From the NCBI GenBank assembly GCA_018266075.1, contig JAFEBB010000051.1:1-56729 (forward strand): DNA of 56,729 nt, read 5' to 3'. The translations under genes were made by a program, and so were the position numbers. Positions 1 to 7,753 of this stretch are shown piece by piece. Positions within the stretch are counted from its first letter, which is position 1. Every line of letters starts with the position of its first letter. The notes below the pieces were generated by a model. That model was given only the letters and a program-made list of their open reading frames with translations. It was not told where the DNA came from and searched no databases. The DNA is from Deltaproteobacteria bacterium (lineage in GTDB: Bacteria; Myxococcota; Myxococcia; Myxococcales; SZAS-1).

Positions 1-61
1 CACGATGATCCATCTGCACCAGATTGCCCAGCCGCCTTAACTGATCGGCATTGGGTCTAGG

Positions 62-1450
62 TCAGCCGCAGCCCGGAGCTGCTGCCTGCCTCGCCCACTC
101 CGCCCTGAGCGCCTTCAACCATCCGGGGTCGGTTAGCAATTCGACCGCGCGTTCGATTGCGGCGTCCCGCTCTCCCCCGGACACACGCTGGTTGTTGTTC
201 TCCTGCTCCCTGGCCTTCGACGCCGCGTCGAACGCAGCGAGGGCTTCGGCACGAGTGGGTTCGGATGTCTTGTCCCAGGGGCGGTCCTTCATCTTGAGCT
301 TGAAGCTGGCGAGGAGGTCCTCGAAGTCCTTGTCCTTGTCCCGCTCCAAGCCCTCCAGCCACCGCGCACGAAGACTCGCGTGCTCGGGGCTTCCCTCGGC
401 ACTCAGCTCGGCCATGGCGGCCAGTGTCCTGGAGACCTCCTCTTGCTCTTCAATGGAAAGCGCGTGCACAGAGAGAACCCGAGCGCCGTCGATGTTGCAC
501 CGGTGCACGTCCCCTTTCGCGAGCAGCCTCCTGAGTGCGTGGTCGACTGCGGCAACACTGGCACCTAACTCCCAGGAGAACGACTTGTTGGACCTCAGGG
601 TCCAGCTCTCCTCGGCGATCGCCTTGTAGACCTTGTCCTTGAGGCGAGAGCCGGCTCGCCTCGGCGAGGGCGTCTCCGGAGTCAATGTGTATACGCGCCT
701 TCCAGCAACGCGGTGAGCGAAGATTCGCTTCTCCGCAACGGCCGTGGTGATCACCGAGTGCACGTGGCTTCGCACGACGCACAACAGGTTCGCGATCTCG
801 CGCTCCGTGGCTTCGAGGACGCAGCCGGGCGCGCTCGCCACGAGGGCGCGTAGCTGCTCGCGGGTACGCATCCGCTGCGGCACCTGGCTACCAGCGGGCC
901 GAGTGAGTTGGTGTCCGAGTTCAACCCCCGGAAAGTAGCTGATCCGCGTGATCAACCTGGTTCCATCATCGTGGAGGTGATTGAGGTGGAGATAGCCACT
1001 GAGCTTCGCGCGCTCCAGGTACGCACGAAGTTGGTGCGGTGTACACCCGACGAGCGCGCAGAGCTTGTTGTCCTTGTCCCTCGTGGTCTTCCCCCTGGAC
1101 CTGCACGCGTTCGCCACACGGAGGGCGCCCTCGTCTTCGGTGCCATCGAAGACCAAGTAGATCCTCCGGTCGCGCCGCCACCGGACGGGCGTTCCGCTCT
1201 CCCCTGGAAATGCGCGTGCAGGAGACGTCTCGATCAGGATCCGCCCGGCGTTCACAAGGTCTTCAAGTGCGCGCCGCCAGCTCCGGTGCGACATGCCCGT
1301 TGTGGCTCGCAGGGTCTCGTCGGATGCCCTGCACGCCTCGATGCGGGTCAAGGACTTGATCCTGTCGAGGGCGATCGTTGAACACGATTCCCTGAAGGCT
1401 TCCGCATCCAGGCGGCGCGCGTCGGCGCCCACAAACTCTAGTGCGTCCAT
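62..1450 (-). CDS. Large winged-helix-like DNA-binding protein, function unknown
   Basis: The 462-residue product is not a family I can name. It has several stretches that look like helix-turn-helix or winged-helix units, for example around residues 45-80 (ending TTGMSHRSWRRALEDLV), 205-245 (ATEREIANLLCVVRSHVHS) and 285-330 (SWELGASVAAVDHALRRLL). The C-terminal 120 residues are charged and probably helical. The start is the first ATG before MDALEFVGAD; a TTG 26 codons upstream would add an Arg-rich, shadow-like extension. No good ribosome binding site precedes either start. It runs in the same direction as the TcmP gene and about 208 bp downstream of it, so it could be the regulator or the replication/partition-like element of the island. 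No catalytic motif was seen. That it is a real gene is fairly sure; its role is not. Confidence 0.6.
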   Translation of the reverse strand: MDALEFVGADARRLDAEAFRESCSTIALDRIKSLTRIEACRASDETLRATTGMSHRSWRRALEDLVNAGRILIETSPARAFPGESGTPVRWRRDRRIYLVFDGTEDEGALRVANACRSRGKTTRDKDNKLCALVGCTPHQLRAYLERAKLSGYLHLNHLHDDGTRLITRISYFPGVELGHQLTRPAGSQVPQRMRTREQLRALVASAPGCVLEATEREIANLLCVVRSHVHSVITTAVAEKRIFAHRVAGRRVYTLTPETPSPRRAGSRLKDKVYKAIAEESWTLRSNKSFSWELGASVAAVDHALRRLLAKGDVHRCNIDGARVLSVHALSIEEQEEVSRTLAAMAELSAEGSPEHASLRARWLEGLERDKDKDFEDLLASFKLKMKDRPWDKTSEPTRAEALAAFDAASKAREQENNNQRVSGGERDAAIERAVELLTDPGWLKALRAEWARQAAAPGCG

Positions 1451-1658
1451 GCCGAAGATATACCGAGGGCACCTCCAGGGACGTCTCCGTCGCCATTCTG
1501 CTCGGTGGTGATCTCCAAACCTCTCCAACCTCGTTCTTACTTACATAGAGGATCGGAACTGAGCACGAAGCAGTTCAGATCGATCGAGGTGTAGATCGGG
1601 TTTGGAAGGGTTTGACGATCGCCACCGAGCAAGGCGGCGACGCGCAACAACAACATCA

Positions 1659-2813
1659 TCAGGGCTTCAGCAGTGAGCCCGGTGCAACCGCCGAGATGAC
1701 GTAGTCGTCCTTCGGCGTCCGCTCCCGTGGCCGCAGCCCCTCGATCACCAGCTCGTTGGCCTCGTGCATCTGGAAGACCAACTTATTCAGGTCGGTCAGC
1801 GACAGGTGGTTTGACTCCAGCATCTGTGGCCACAACAACCGGTACACGATCTTGCCCTTGGTTTTCACCATCGTGATGACCTGGTCCTTCACGCGGTCGA
1901 GGCTGTCCTGGTGCAGTCCTTCATACCGATTGTCGAGGGCGGGCGCGGTGCCGAACATGTCTAGCTGCTGATCTCCCCGATGCTGTGCCTCGTCTCGGAT
2001 TGAGCTGGCCTCCTCCCCAACCACTTTGCGCTCCACGTTCCGGAAGAGCTGGAGCGGCTCCGTGTGATGGCACCCGAGGACCAGTCGGAACCACGTGCGG
2101 TTGTGCGTGGGGTGCGGGATCGCCAGGTCGGCCGCGTACTCCAGCGAGCACGTCGTCTTGAGCCGAGACCGGTACTGGCTCATCAACGCGTCCTCCCCCG
2201 CCGAGGAGGGCGCCTCGTCGTCGGTGAGGCCGAAGAACTCGCGCATCTGCCGCACGAGAAATGACCGCTCGTCGTTCTTGAAGCGGTTGATGTGGTTGAA
2301 CATCACGTTGATCAAGACGTCCCGCTTCTCCACCCTGGCCAACGGGGCGATGTACTTCATCGCCGCGCCAGTCCAGCCGGTGGGGTCCACGAACAAGAAT
2401 GCGGCGTCCGTGCCGATCATGGTGTTGATCTTGTCGACGTACGTCCCGAACTCCCCCGGAAACGCGTGCGTCACCACTGCGCCCGAGCGCTGCTTCAAGA
2501 ACGCTTCGAGCAACTTGAACGAGGCGGGCTTCTTCTCCACGAAGATCGCACTGACGTCGACCTTGTGGCCCTTCCCATTCCAGGTCGCGGAGGCCGCCTC
2601 CAGCGCCTGGAGGCCGATGCAGACGGACGTGTCGTCCAGCTCGTCACCCTCCTGCTGCCAGGGGCCCGCGAAACAGTCGACGTACCAGAGGCGGACACGG
2701 CCGAACCTGCTTCGGGAGCCGAGCTTGTGACCCCACGCGAGGAGGTACTCGTTTAGTACCCGGTGCTTCAGGTAGGTCTGTTCCCGGTTGTGGTACTTCG
2801 GCGGTACCGGCAT
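1659..2813 (-). CDS. tcmP: Three-Cys-motif partner protein TcmP
   Basis: This 384-residue protein matches the TcmP family, named because its gene nearly always sits beside a gene for a three-Cys-motif (Gp37/Gp68, DUF5131) protein, as it does here. Recognisable features are the N-terminal KYHNREQTYLKHRVLNEYL segment, LWYVDCFAGPW (about 44-54) and LFVDPTGW (about 144-151). The last two resemble the nucleotide-binding strands of a Rossmann methyltransferase-like fold, but that is my inference. The start chosen, at MPVPPKYHN, follows a strong GGGGGGA ribosome binding site; the longer open frame upstream overlaps the divergent gene and reads like antisense. The two partners are transcribed away from each other from a 93 bp spacer. 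The biochemical role is unknown; the family is common in phage, plasmid and defence contexts. Confidence 0.88.
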   Translation of the reverse strand: MPVPPKYHNREQTYLKHRVLNEYLLAWGHKLGSRSRFGRVRLWYVDCFAGPWQQEGDELDDTSVCIGLQALEAASATWNGKGHKVDVSAIFVEKKPASFKLLEAFLKQRSGAVVTHAFPGEFGTYVDKINTMIGTDAAFLFVDPTGWTGAAMKYIAPLARVEKRDVLINVMFNHINRFKNDERSFLVRQMREFFGLTDDEAPSSAGEDALMSQYRSRLKTTCSLEYAADLAIPHPTHNRTWFRLVLGCHHTEPLQLFRNVERKVVGEEASSIRDEAQHRGDQQLDMFGTAPALDNRYEGLHQDSLDRVKDQVITMVKTKGKIVYRLLWPQMLESNHLSLTDLNKLVFQMHEANELVIEGLRPRERTPKDDYVISAVAPGSLLKP

Positions 2814-2906
2814 GCAGGTCCCCCCAGGAGTCCCAGGATAACCGAGTGCCCCGCCCTGTCGGGCGCGAATGCTATGTCTACGGACTGCTCCACGGAGCTG
2901 GCGGCC
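2814..2906. promoter_or_regulatory. Divergent promoter spacer between tcmP and the DUF5131 gene
   Basis: These 93 bp lie between two start codons pointing away from each other, so promoters for both partners must lie here or inside the opposite gene. The end nearest tcmP carries its C-rich ribosome binding site complement; the other end carries GGAG for the DUF5131 gene. I see no clear -35/-10 pair or palindrome. Confidence 0.4.
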
Positions 2907-3629
2907 ATGAGCGATCACAGCAACATCGAATGGACGGACGCCACCTGGAACCCGGTGCGGGGTTGCCGGAAGGTCTCGCCGGGCTGCAAGCACTGCTACG
3001 CGGAGACGTTCGCGGAGCGTTTCAGGGGAGTGTCCGGGCATCCGTTCGAGCACGGCTTCGACCTCCGGCTCGTGCCCGAGGCGCTGGAGCTGCCGCTGAA
3101 GTGGAAGAGGGCCAGGCTCATCTTCGTGAACAGCATGTCCGACCTCTTCCTGGAGGACGTGCCGGTCGACTACATCAAGAAGGTCTTCTCGGTTATGCAC
3201 CGAGCGTCCCACCACCAGTTCCAGGTCCTGACCAAGAGGGCGGACAGGTTGGCGGAGCTGGCGCCCCAGCTCACCTTCACGCCGAACATCTGGATGGGGG
3301 TCAGCGTCGAGAATGCGAAGTACACCTGGCGAATCGACGAGCTGCGGCGGGTGCCGTCCCAGGTCCGGTTCTTGAGCATCGAGCCGCTGCTCGGGCCGCT
3401 GGAGAACCTAAACCTCAAGCACATGCACTGGGTGATCGTCGGCGGCGAGAGCGGCCACCACGCCCGGCCGATGGACCCAGAATGGGTCCGCTCAATTCGA
3501 CAGCAGTGCCGACGCGCGCGCGTGCCCTTCTTCTTCAAGCAGTGGGGGGGCGTCCAGAAAAGCCGTGCCGGGAGGCTTCTCGACGGCCGTACGTGGGATG
3601 AGATGCCCAAGCTGATGGCGGCCAGCTGA
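2907..3629 (+). CDS. Three-Cys-motif protein, Gp37/Gp68 (DUF5131) family
   Basis: The 240-residue product has the family hallmark near its N terminus: NIEWTDATWNP at 6-16, then Cys20, Cys27 and Cys30 in the spacing C-x6-C-x2-C, followed by YAE. Other conserved blocks are IFVNSMSDLF, FQVLTKRADRL, WMGVSVEN, FLSIEPLLGPL, WVIVGGESG and PFFFKQWGG, all in the usual order. Length is typical. The three cysteines suggest metal or iron-sulfur binding in a radical-SAM-like barrel, which is inference. The ATG before SDHSNIEW is preferred over one 33 bases upstream because GGAG sits about nine bases before it. Together with the divergent tcmP it forms the standard TcmP / three-Cys pair. Confidence 0.9.
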   Translation: MSDHSNIEWTDATWNPVRGCRKVSPGCKHCYAETFAERFRGVSGHPFEHGFDLRLVPEALELPLKWKRARLIFVNSMSDLFLEDVPVDYIKKVFSVMHRASHHQFQVLTKRADRLAELAPQLTFTPNIWMGVSVENAKYTWRIDELRRVPSQVRFLSIEPLLGPLENLNLKHMHWVIVGGESGHHARPMDPEWVRSIRQQCRRARVPFFFKQWGGVQKSRAGRLLDGRTWDEMPKLMAAS

Positions 3630-3738
3630 ACCAGAGTGGTACGGTGATTTCGGCTGGATAAACCGGTCAGCGGCGCCGCGGATGCGGCGATCGTTCACAT
3701 AGCGGTCGGCGGAGCCGACACGCGCAAGGAGAAGTACG

Positions 3739-4914
3739 ATGGCGAAGTTCATCGTGGAGTCCCCGTACGTCCGCAGGTTGCCAGACCCTGTCTTCGGGCC
3801 CAACGCGCAGCGGACGATCTTCATGGTGCCGGTGCATGCGGTACCCACCGGCATCCCGCGCGACCCCAACCCCCGCGCCCCGGACATCAACAAGTCGGTG
3901 TGGAAGGACATCAGGCGCCACCTCCTCAACGAGGAGGGCGAGCCCAACACCTTCCACCTCAAGAACAAGGGCATCACCATCTTGGCGTCCGAGGTGGAGA
4001 AGCTCTCGGAGGAGAAGTACGCGCTGCACTTCGAGCCTGGCGACGGAATCGTGGACGGCGGGCACACGTACGAACTCCTCACTGACGCCGCGGATGACAT
4101 CGCGCGCCTCGGCGCGTCGGACGTGCCCCTGAAGCAGTTCGTGAAAATCGAAGTGCTGACCGGCTTGCCCGCGAACCTGGTCACGGAGATTGCGGGAGGC
4201 TTGAACACCGCCATCCAGGTGCAGTCCTACTCGCTCGAAAACCTGCGTGGCAGCTTCGACTGGCTCAGGGCTGCCCTCGACACCAAGTCGTACGGAAAGC
4301 ACGTCGCGTTCAGAGAGAACGACGACGGCCTGATCGACGTCCGCGATGTCCTGGTCCTGCTCGACCTCTTCAACATTGCCGAGTTCCCCAACGCCAGCTC
4401 CGAGTACCCCCTTCGCGCGTACGGCTCCAAGCAGAACGTGCTCGAAAGCTACGTGGCGCACCCCGAGCACTACAAGGCGCTGGAGCCGCTGCTCCACGAC
4501 ATCCTTTCGCTCCACGATCTGATCGGCAGCGAGGCGCGTAGCAAGCACAACGAGACGGGCGGCAAGGCCGGAAGCTTGGCCTTCGTCGAGGACAAGAAGA
4601 AGGGCACCTTCGACTTCCCGTTCTTGGGTAGGAAGAGTGAGTACCGCCTGAGCCGGGCAGCCCTCTTGCCGATGCTCGGCGCATTCAGGTGGATGGTGAA
4701 GTCGAATCCCACCTCGGGGAAGCTCGAGTGGGACGGCGGCTACTCGATGGTGCTCAAGGTCTGGGAGGCGGCGGGCGGCGAGTTGATGCGCGCCACGCAG
4801 GTGACCAGCGCAGAGAACAACCGGCTGGTTCATGCCATCGGCCGCGCCAGGAACCACTGGCAATCGCTCCACAACATCGTCGCGAAGCACCACCTCATGA
4901 TGACCAGGCGGTAG
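3739..4914 (+). CDS. AIPR (abortive infection phage resistance) family protein
   Basis: The 391-residue protein shows the two signatures of AIPR-type proteins: NKGITILA at residues 76-83, and an IVDGGHTYELL block at 104-114, equivalent to the family's 'NGxQT' or 'DGGHR' motif. AIPR proteins were named from a lactococcal abortive-infection system, but their activity is not settled. After the motifs comes a helical region with QVQSYSLENLRGSFDWL, which fits the family. The start is backed by AAGGAG seven bases upstream. It lies 109 bp after the DUF5131 gene and about 100 bp before the AlbA_2-like gene on the same strand, so the four plus-strand genes may form one transcript. No frameshift or truncation was seen. 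Confidence 0.8.
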   Translation: MAKFIVESPYVRRLPDPVFGPNAQRTIFMVPVHAVPTGIPRDPNPRAPDINKSVWKDIRRHLLNEEGEPNTFHLKNKGITILASEVEKLSEEKYALHFEPGDGIVDGGHTYELLTDAADDIARLGASDVPLKQFVKIEVLTGLPANLVTEIAGGLNTAIQVQSYSLENLRGSFDWLRAALDTKSYGKHVAFRENDDGLIDVRDVLVLLDLFNIAEFPNASSEYPLRAYGSKQNVLESYVAHPEHYKALEPLLHDILSLHDLIGSEARSKHNETGGKAGSLAFVEDKKKGTFDFPFLGRKSEYRLSRAALLPMLGAFRWMVKSNPTSGKLEWDGGYSMVLKVWEAAGGELMRATQVTSAENNRLVHAIGRARNHWQSLHNIVAKHHLMMTRR

Positions 4915-5013
4915 CTGTTGATGTTGTGCCCTGCCGCCCCTGCAGCCATTGGGGGGCGGCAAGGTGCTCCCCGTGCGATGTGTCTCTGAGGACCGCCGTG
5001 GATGGAGGAGACG

Positions 5014-5882
5014 ATGTTCAACCAGATCAACAACGTTGATGCGCTCCCGAAGGCGGGCGGCAACTACGAGAGCATCGCTCTCGACTTCAAGACCAAGTAC
5101 AAAAGGAACGGCCCTCCACCCGGAAACTTCGACCAGTTCGAGATGGCGAAGGACGTCGCGATGTTCGCGAACGCGAACGGAGGGGTGATCCTCGTTGGTG
5201 CGAGAGAGAGCCCGGTATCAGGCGTACTGGACGGGTACGAACCGTTGACACCAGAGGATGCCAAACACCACGCCGATGCCTTCAACGACGCGATCGCGGA
5301 TAGGTGCCACCCGAAGCCGCTCGTCGACCTGGCTGTCTTGGACGCACCGAGCGGCGTCAACCGCGTCGTCGCCGTGAACGTGTGGCCCTTCCCGGGACAG
5401 GTCGTTGGTGTTGGCGTCGCGGCAGCCGCGCTGACGGCTATGGCGACCGGGCCTTCGTCTTCCCTCTTCGCGTTGGGCGCAACTGCACGTTCATCAGACC
5501 GGACCAACTTCCCATGCTCATGCTCCCCGATGTTCGGCGCACTGCGATCCTTCTCGACCAGGTTCTCGGCAGCGGGCGGAACAAGAAGATCCAGGTGTGG
5601 CTCGGTGCCACTCCCGAAGGACTCGATCTGGAGCGCGTTGATGCCATGAAGAACGTCGCCATCTTTCGAGGTGCAGATGGACCACTGCCCGGCGTTCCCG
5701 GCAGCGGCAGCCTCGGTACGTTGTCCGTACAGGTCCCATTCGAGGCGGTCCGCGCGATCTGGCAGTTGTCGTCCGGCGAGTGGGAAATCCTGCTGTCTGG
5801 CACGATCGAGAGGAGTGGTGGGGCCCTCCGGTACATGCCCCTTGGCGGGAAGTTCCCGTTGGTGAAGAGCACCCTCCGATGA
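5014..5882 (+). pseudogene. AlbA_2/Schlafen-type putative ATP-binding protein, frameshifted
   Basis: The N-terminal part looks like the AlbA_2 (divergent AAA-4, Schlafen) domain: YESIALDFKTKY, then EMAKDVAMFANANGGVIL, then VSGVLDGYEPL. This frame continues to about VNVWPFPGQVVGV and then degenerates into Ala/Ser-rich sequence. In the frame two bases along, the protein resumes from about 5437 as DGYGDRAFVFPLRVGRN and runs sensibly to the stop at 5880-5882. The switch must occur between about 5405 and 5440. No slippery heptamer is visible, so a one-base loss or a sequence error is likelier than programmed frameshifting. The start at 5014 is preferred because GGAGGAG lies just before it. The end overlaps the next start codon as ATGA, which indicates the intact ancestor was translated through the second frame and coupled to the nuclease-like gene. 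Confidence 0.7.
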
Positions 5883-6844
5883 GCACCGTGGCCTTCTTCG
5901 CGTCGGGCGATGCCGATCCGTCCTACGAGAACATCCGCGACTCGGACCTGTTCACGGACGTGAAGGCGCGCATCGAGGAGCTGTGGCCACGTTTCGCGGC
6001 GGTGTGCGGTGACCCTCAGGCCAAGTTCCTGAGCGAAGCCAGAACGACCTTCAACGCCCGTGTGTGGGAGATGTACTTGGCCTGCGTCTTGATGGACCAC
6101 GGCCTGCAGCTCACCAAGCCGCCCTCCAACGGCCCCGACGTGCTCGCCGACACAGCGGGCGGGAGGCGCCTCTGGGTCGAGGCGGTCGCTCCCGGCACGG
6201 GGAAGGGCGACAACAAGGTCCAGCGCATCGTGGGCCAGGTCGGGAAGTCGCGCGGCGGCGGGACGTGGCAGCAGTACAATCTCGACCACGACAAGCACAT
6301 GCTGCGGTATCTGAAGGCCTTGGAGGACAAGCTCGGCCAGCTCCGCGAGCGTCTCGCAGCCGGCGTCGTACAGCCGGATGACTGCTACGTGGTCGCGATC
6401 AGCGGCGCCAACCTCCCGGACGCGGACCTGAACCAGGAGGTCCCCTACATCGTCAAGGCGCTCCTGGGCATCGGGGACGCCGTGATGACCGTCCCGATCG
6501 GGAGCGAAGGCGTTGATGTTGATGTTTCCCATCCGCCCCGATCTGCGATCAAGCAGTCGGAGAGGCGCGAGGTGGTCGCGGGCCCTTTCTGGACCGACGA
6601 GTACAAGCTCATCTCGGGGGTGCTCTTCTCGCCGTACGACATCGCGAACACGCCGGCCCACATGGGTGATGATGACCTTCTGTTCGTCCACAACCCCATG
6701 GCGACTTCGCCGCTGCCGCACGGGACGATGACGTTCGGCAGGGAGGTGTGGTCGGAGGCGGGCTCCGAGCACTACGTGCTGGTCGGGAATAACTTCCGGA
6801 CCGTCAAGGGCAAGAGGCCCAACTTCTTCCGCGCAGCGGGGTGA
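5879..6844 (+). CDS. Putative PD-(D/E)XK-like nuclease of a defence cluster
   Basis: The 321-residue product is not in a family I can name. Residues around 60-105 fit a restriction-endonuclease-like core: RVWEMYLACVLMDHG, then GPDVLADTAGGRRLWVEAVA. The Glu in the first helix, the Asp of GPDV and the Glu of WVEAV are spaced like an E...D...ExK site, but the last position reads E-A-V rather than E-x-K, so catalysis is uncertain. Later segments, DDCYVVAISGANLPD and YKLISGVLFSPYDIANTP, look like a conserved C-terminal half. The start overlaps the stop of the AlbA_2-like gene by four bases (ATGA), which implies translational coupling and probably joint function. It is the last plus-strand gene of the cluster and faces a convergent gene after 96 bp. 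Confidence 0.6.
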   Translation: MSTVAFFASGDADPSYENIRDSDLFTDVKARIEELWPRFAAVCGDPQAKFLSEARTTFNARVWEMYLACVLMDHGLQLTKPPSNGPDVLADTAGGRRLWVEAVAPGTGKGDNKVQRIVGQVGKSRGGGTWQQYNLDHDKHMLRYLKALEDKLGQLRERLAAGVVQPDDCYVVAISGANLPDADLNQEVPYIVKALLGIGDAVMTVPIGSEGVDVDVSHPPRSAIKQSERREVVAGPFWTDEYKLISGVLFSPYDIANTPAHMGDDDLLFVHNPMATSPLPHGTMTFGREVWSEAGSEHYVLVGNNFRTVKGKRPNFFRAAG

Positions 6845-6940
6845 CCGGGAGCATCACAAGCGCCACGCTCGCAGGCCCTTGGACGACTCTCTCCCTGCAT
6901 GCGCGGGGGCCGAGCGAGCCGCCACCGCGACCCCAATATT

Positions 6941-7549
6941 TCAGCGAAGCCAGGTTGTTGGCACCCAGGTGCCGCCCAGGCTCACGAACCGCTGGCCCCA
7001 CTTTTCGTACGGCAGATATTCGCTCGCGGCAGGGCAGTCACCTGCGCGAACCCGGACGATCTGAACGCGAGCGACGCCTCCGAAGAGGAGAATCTCGCCG
7101 TCGACCCTCGCGAAGTTTCGCACCTCCTGCGACACCAAAGGACTGTTCGCAGTGAAGTCCGGGAGAGTGCGCGGATCGATGATGCTGGCGCCACACGCGG
7201 TGGTCGCGAAGTAGGGCAACGAGCAGCCGAAGCTCCACGTGTGAACAATCTCGATATCCCACACCGCCACGAGGCCATCCTGACGACCAGCAGACGTGGC
7301 GAAGTAGCAGGCGACGTCGGGCAGCACGGTGAACGATCGAGCGTGGTCCGTGAGCTGACTCCGGACGTGGCCGATGGTCGTGCGCGAGGCCGCAGCTGCT
7401 ACCCACTCGTTGAACCCGTGAAGGGGCCTTCGCGCGGCGATGATGCCTTGGTGCGCGAGCGGGTCCCCGGACCGGCTGATGCCCCGAAACAGCCGCAGGT
7501 AACCGCGATCGAGCTGCGGGCCCGCCATCCGTACGGTCTGCACGATCAT
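6941..7549 (-). CDS. Putative ADP-ribosyltransferase-fold protein
   Basis: The 202-residue product carries what looks like the R-S-E signature of the ADP-ribosyltransferase fold. Arg22 is in LRLFRGIS, Ser72 in the SFT of HARSFTVLPDVACYFA (strand followed by a helix and an FA motif), and a Glu in VDGEILLFGG (Glu152) precedes a final VQIVRVRAG strand, as in 'ExEilL..gt.f.V' of known ARTs. The assignment rests on motif order alone and should be checked by structure prediction. The start at MIVQTVR has a clear GGAGG eight bases upstream. The gene stands alone on the minus strand, downstream of the helicase, with 204 bp between them in which I see no gene. In this setting it could be a toxin or effector that modifies host or phage targets. 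Confidence 0.55.
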   Translation of the reverse strand: MIVQTVRMAGPQLDRGYLRLFRGISRSGDPLAHQGIIAARRPLHGFNEWVAAAASRTTIGHVRSQLTDHARSFTVLPDVACYFATSAGRQDGLVAVWDIEIVHTWSFGCSLPYFATTACGASIIDPRTLPDFTANSPLVSQEVRNFARVDGEILLFGGVARVQIVRVRAGDCPAASEYLPYEKWGQRFVSLGGTWVPTTWLR

Positions 7550-7753
7550 GCGTCGCCTCCAACAGCCATCAAATAACGGGCATCCACCTGCCCTGCATGG
7601 CCTCGAGTGCACCCACGGAAGGCCAACGACAAGAGCTTCGCCTCCGAGAACTGCAAGGTCTTCGTGGAGGTCCCACCCTCGCGGCTGTACCTGGAGCTCG
7701 ACGGCCTCCGAGTCCATGTCGCAAGCGGGCGGCTCTCACCGACCGCAGAGTCC

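Noticed and set aside
1-61. A tRNA or attachment site at the left end that could mark the island border
   Set aside because: The 61 bases hold no recognisable tRNA arm, and no matching direct repeat was found at 14128-14280.
5405-5440. Programmed ribosomal frameshifting in the AlbA_2-like gene
   Set aside because: No slippery heptamer or stable downstream stem is visible, so a mutation or error is more likely.
7550-7753. A small gene between the ART-like gene and the helicase
   Set aside because: Short frames exist on both strands but none has a start signal, a family resemblance or balanced composition.
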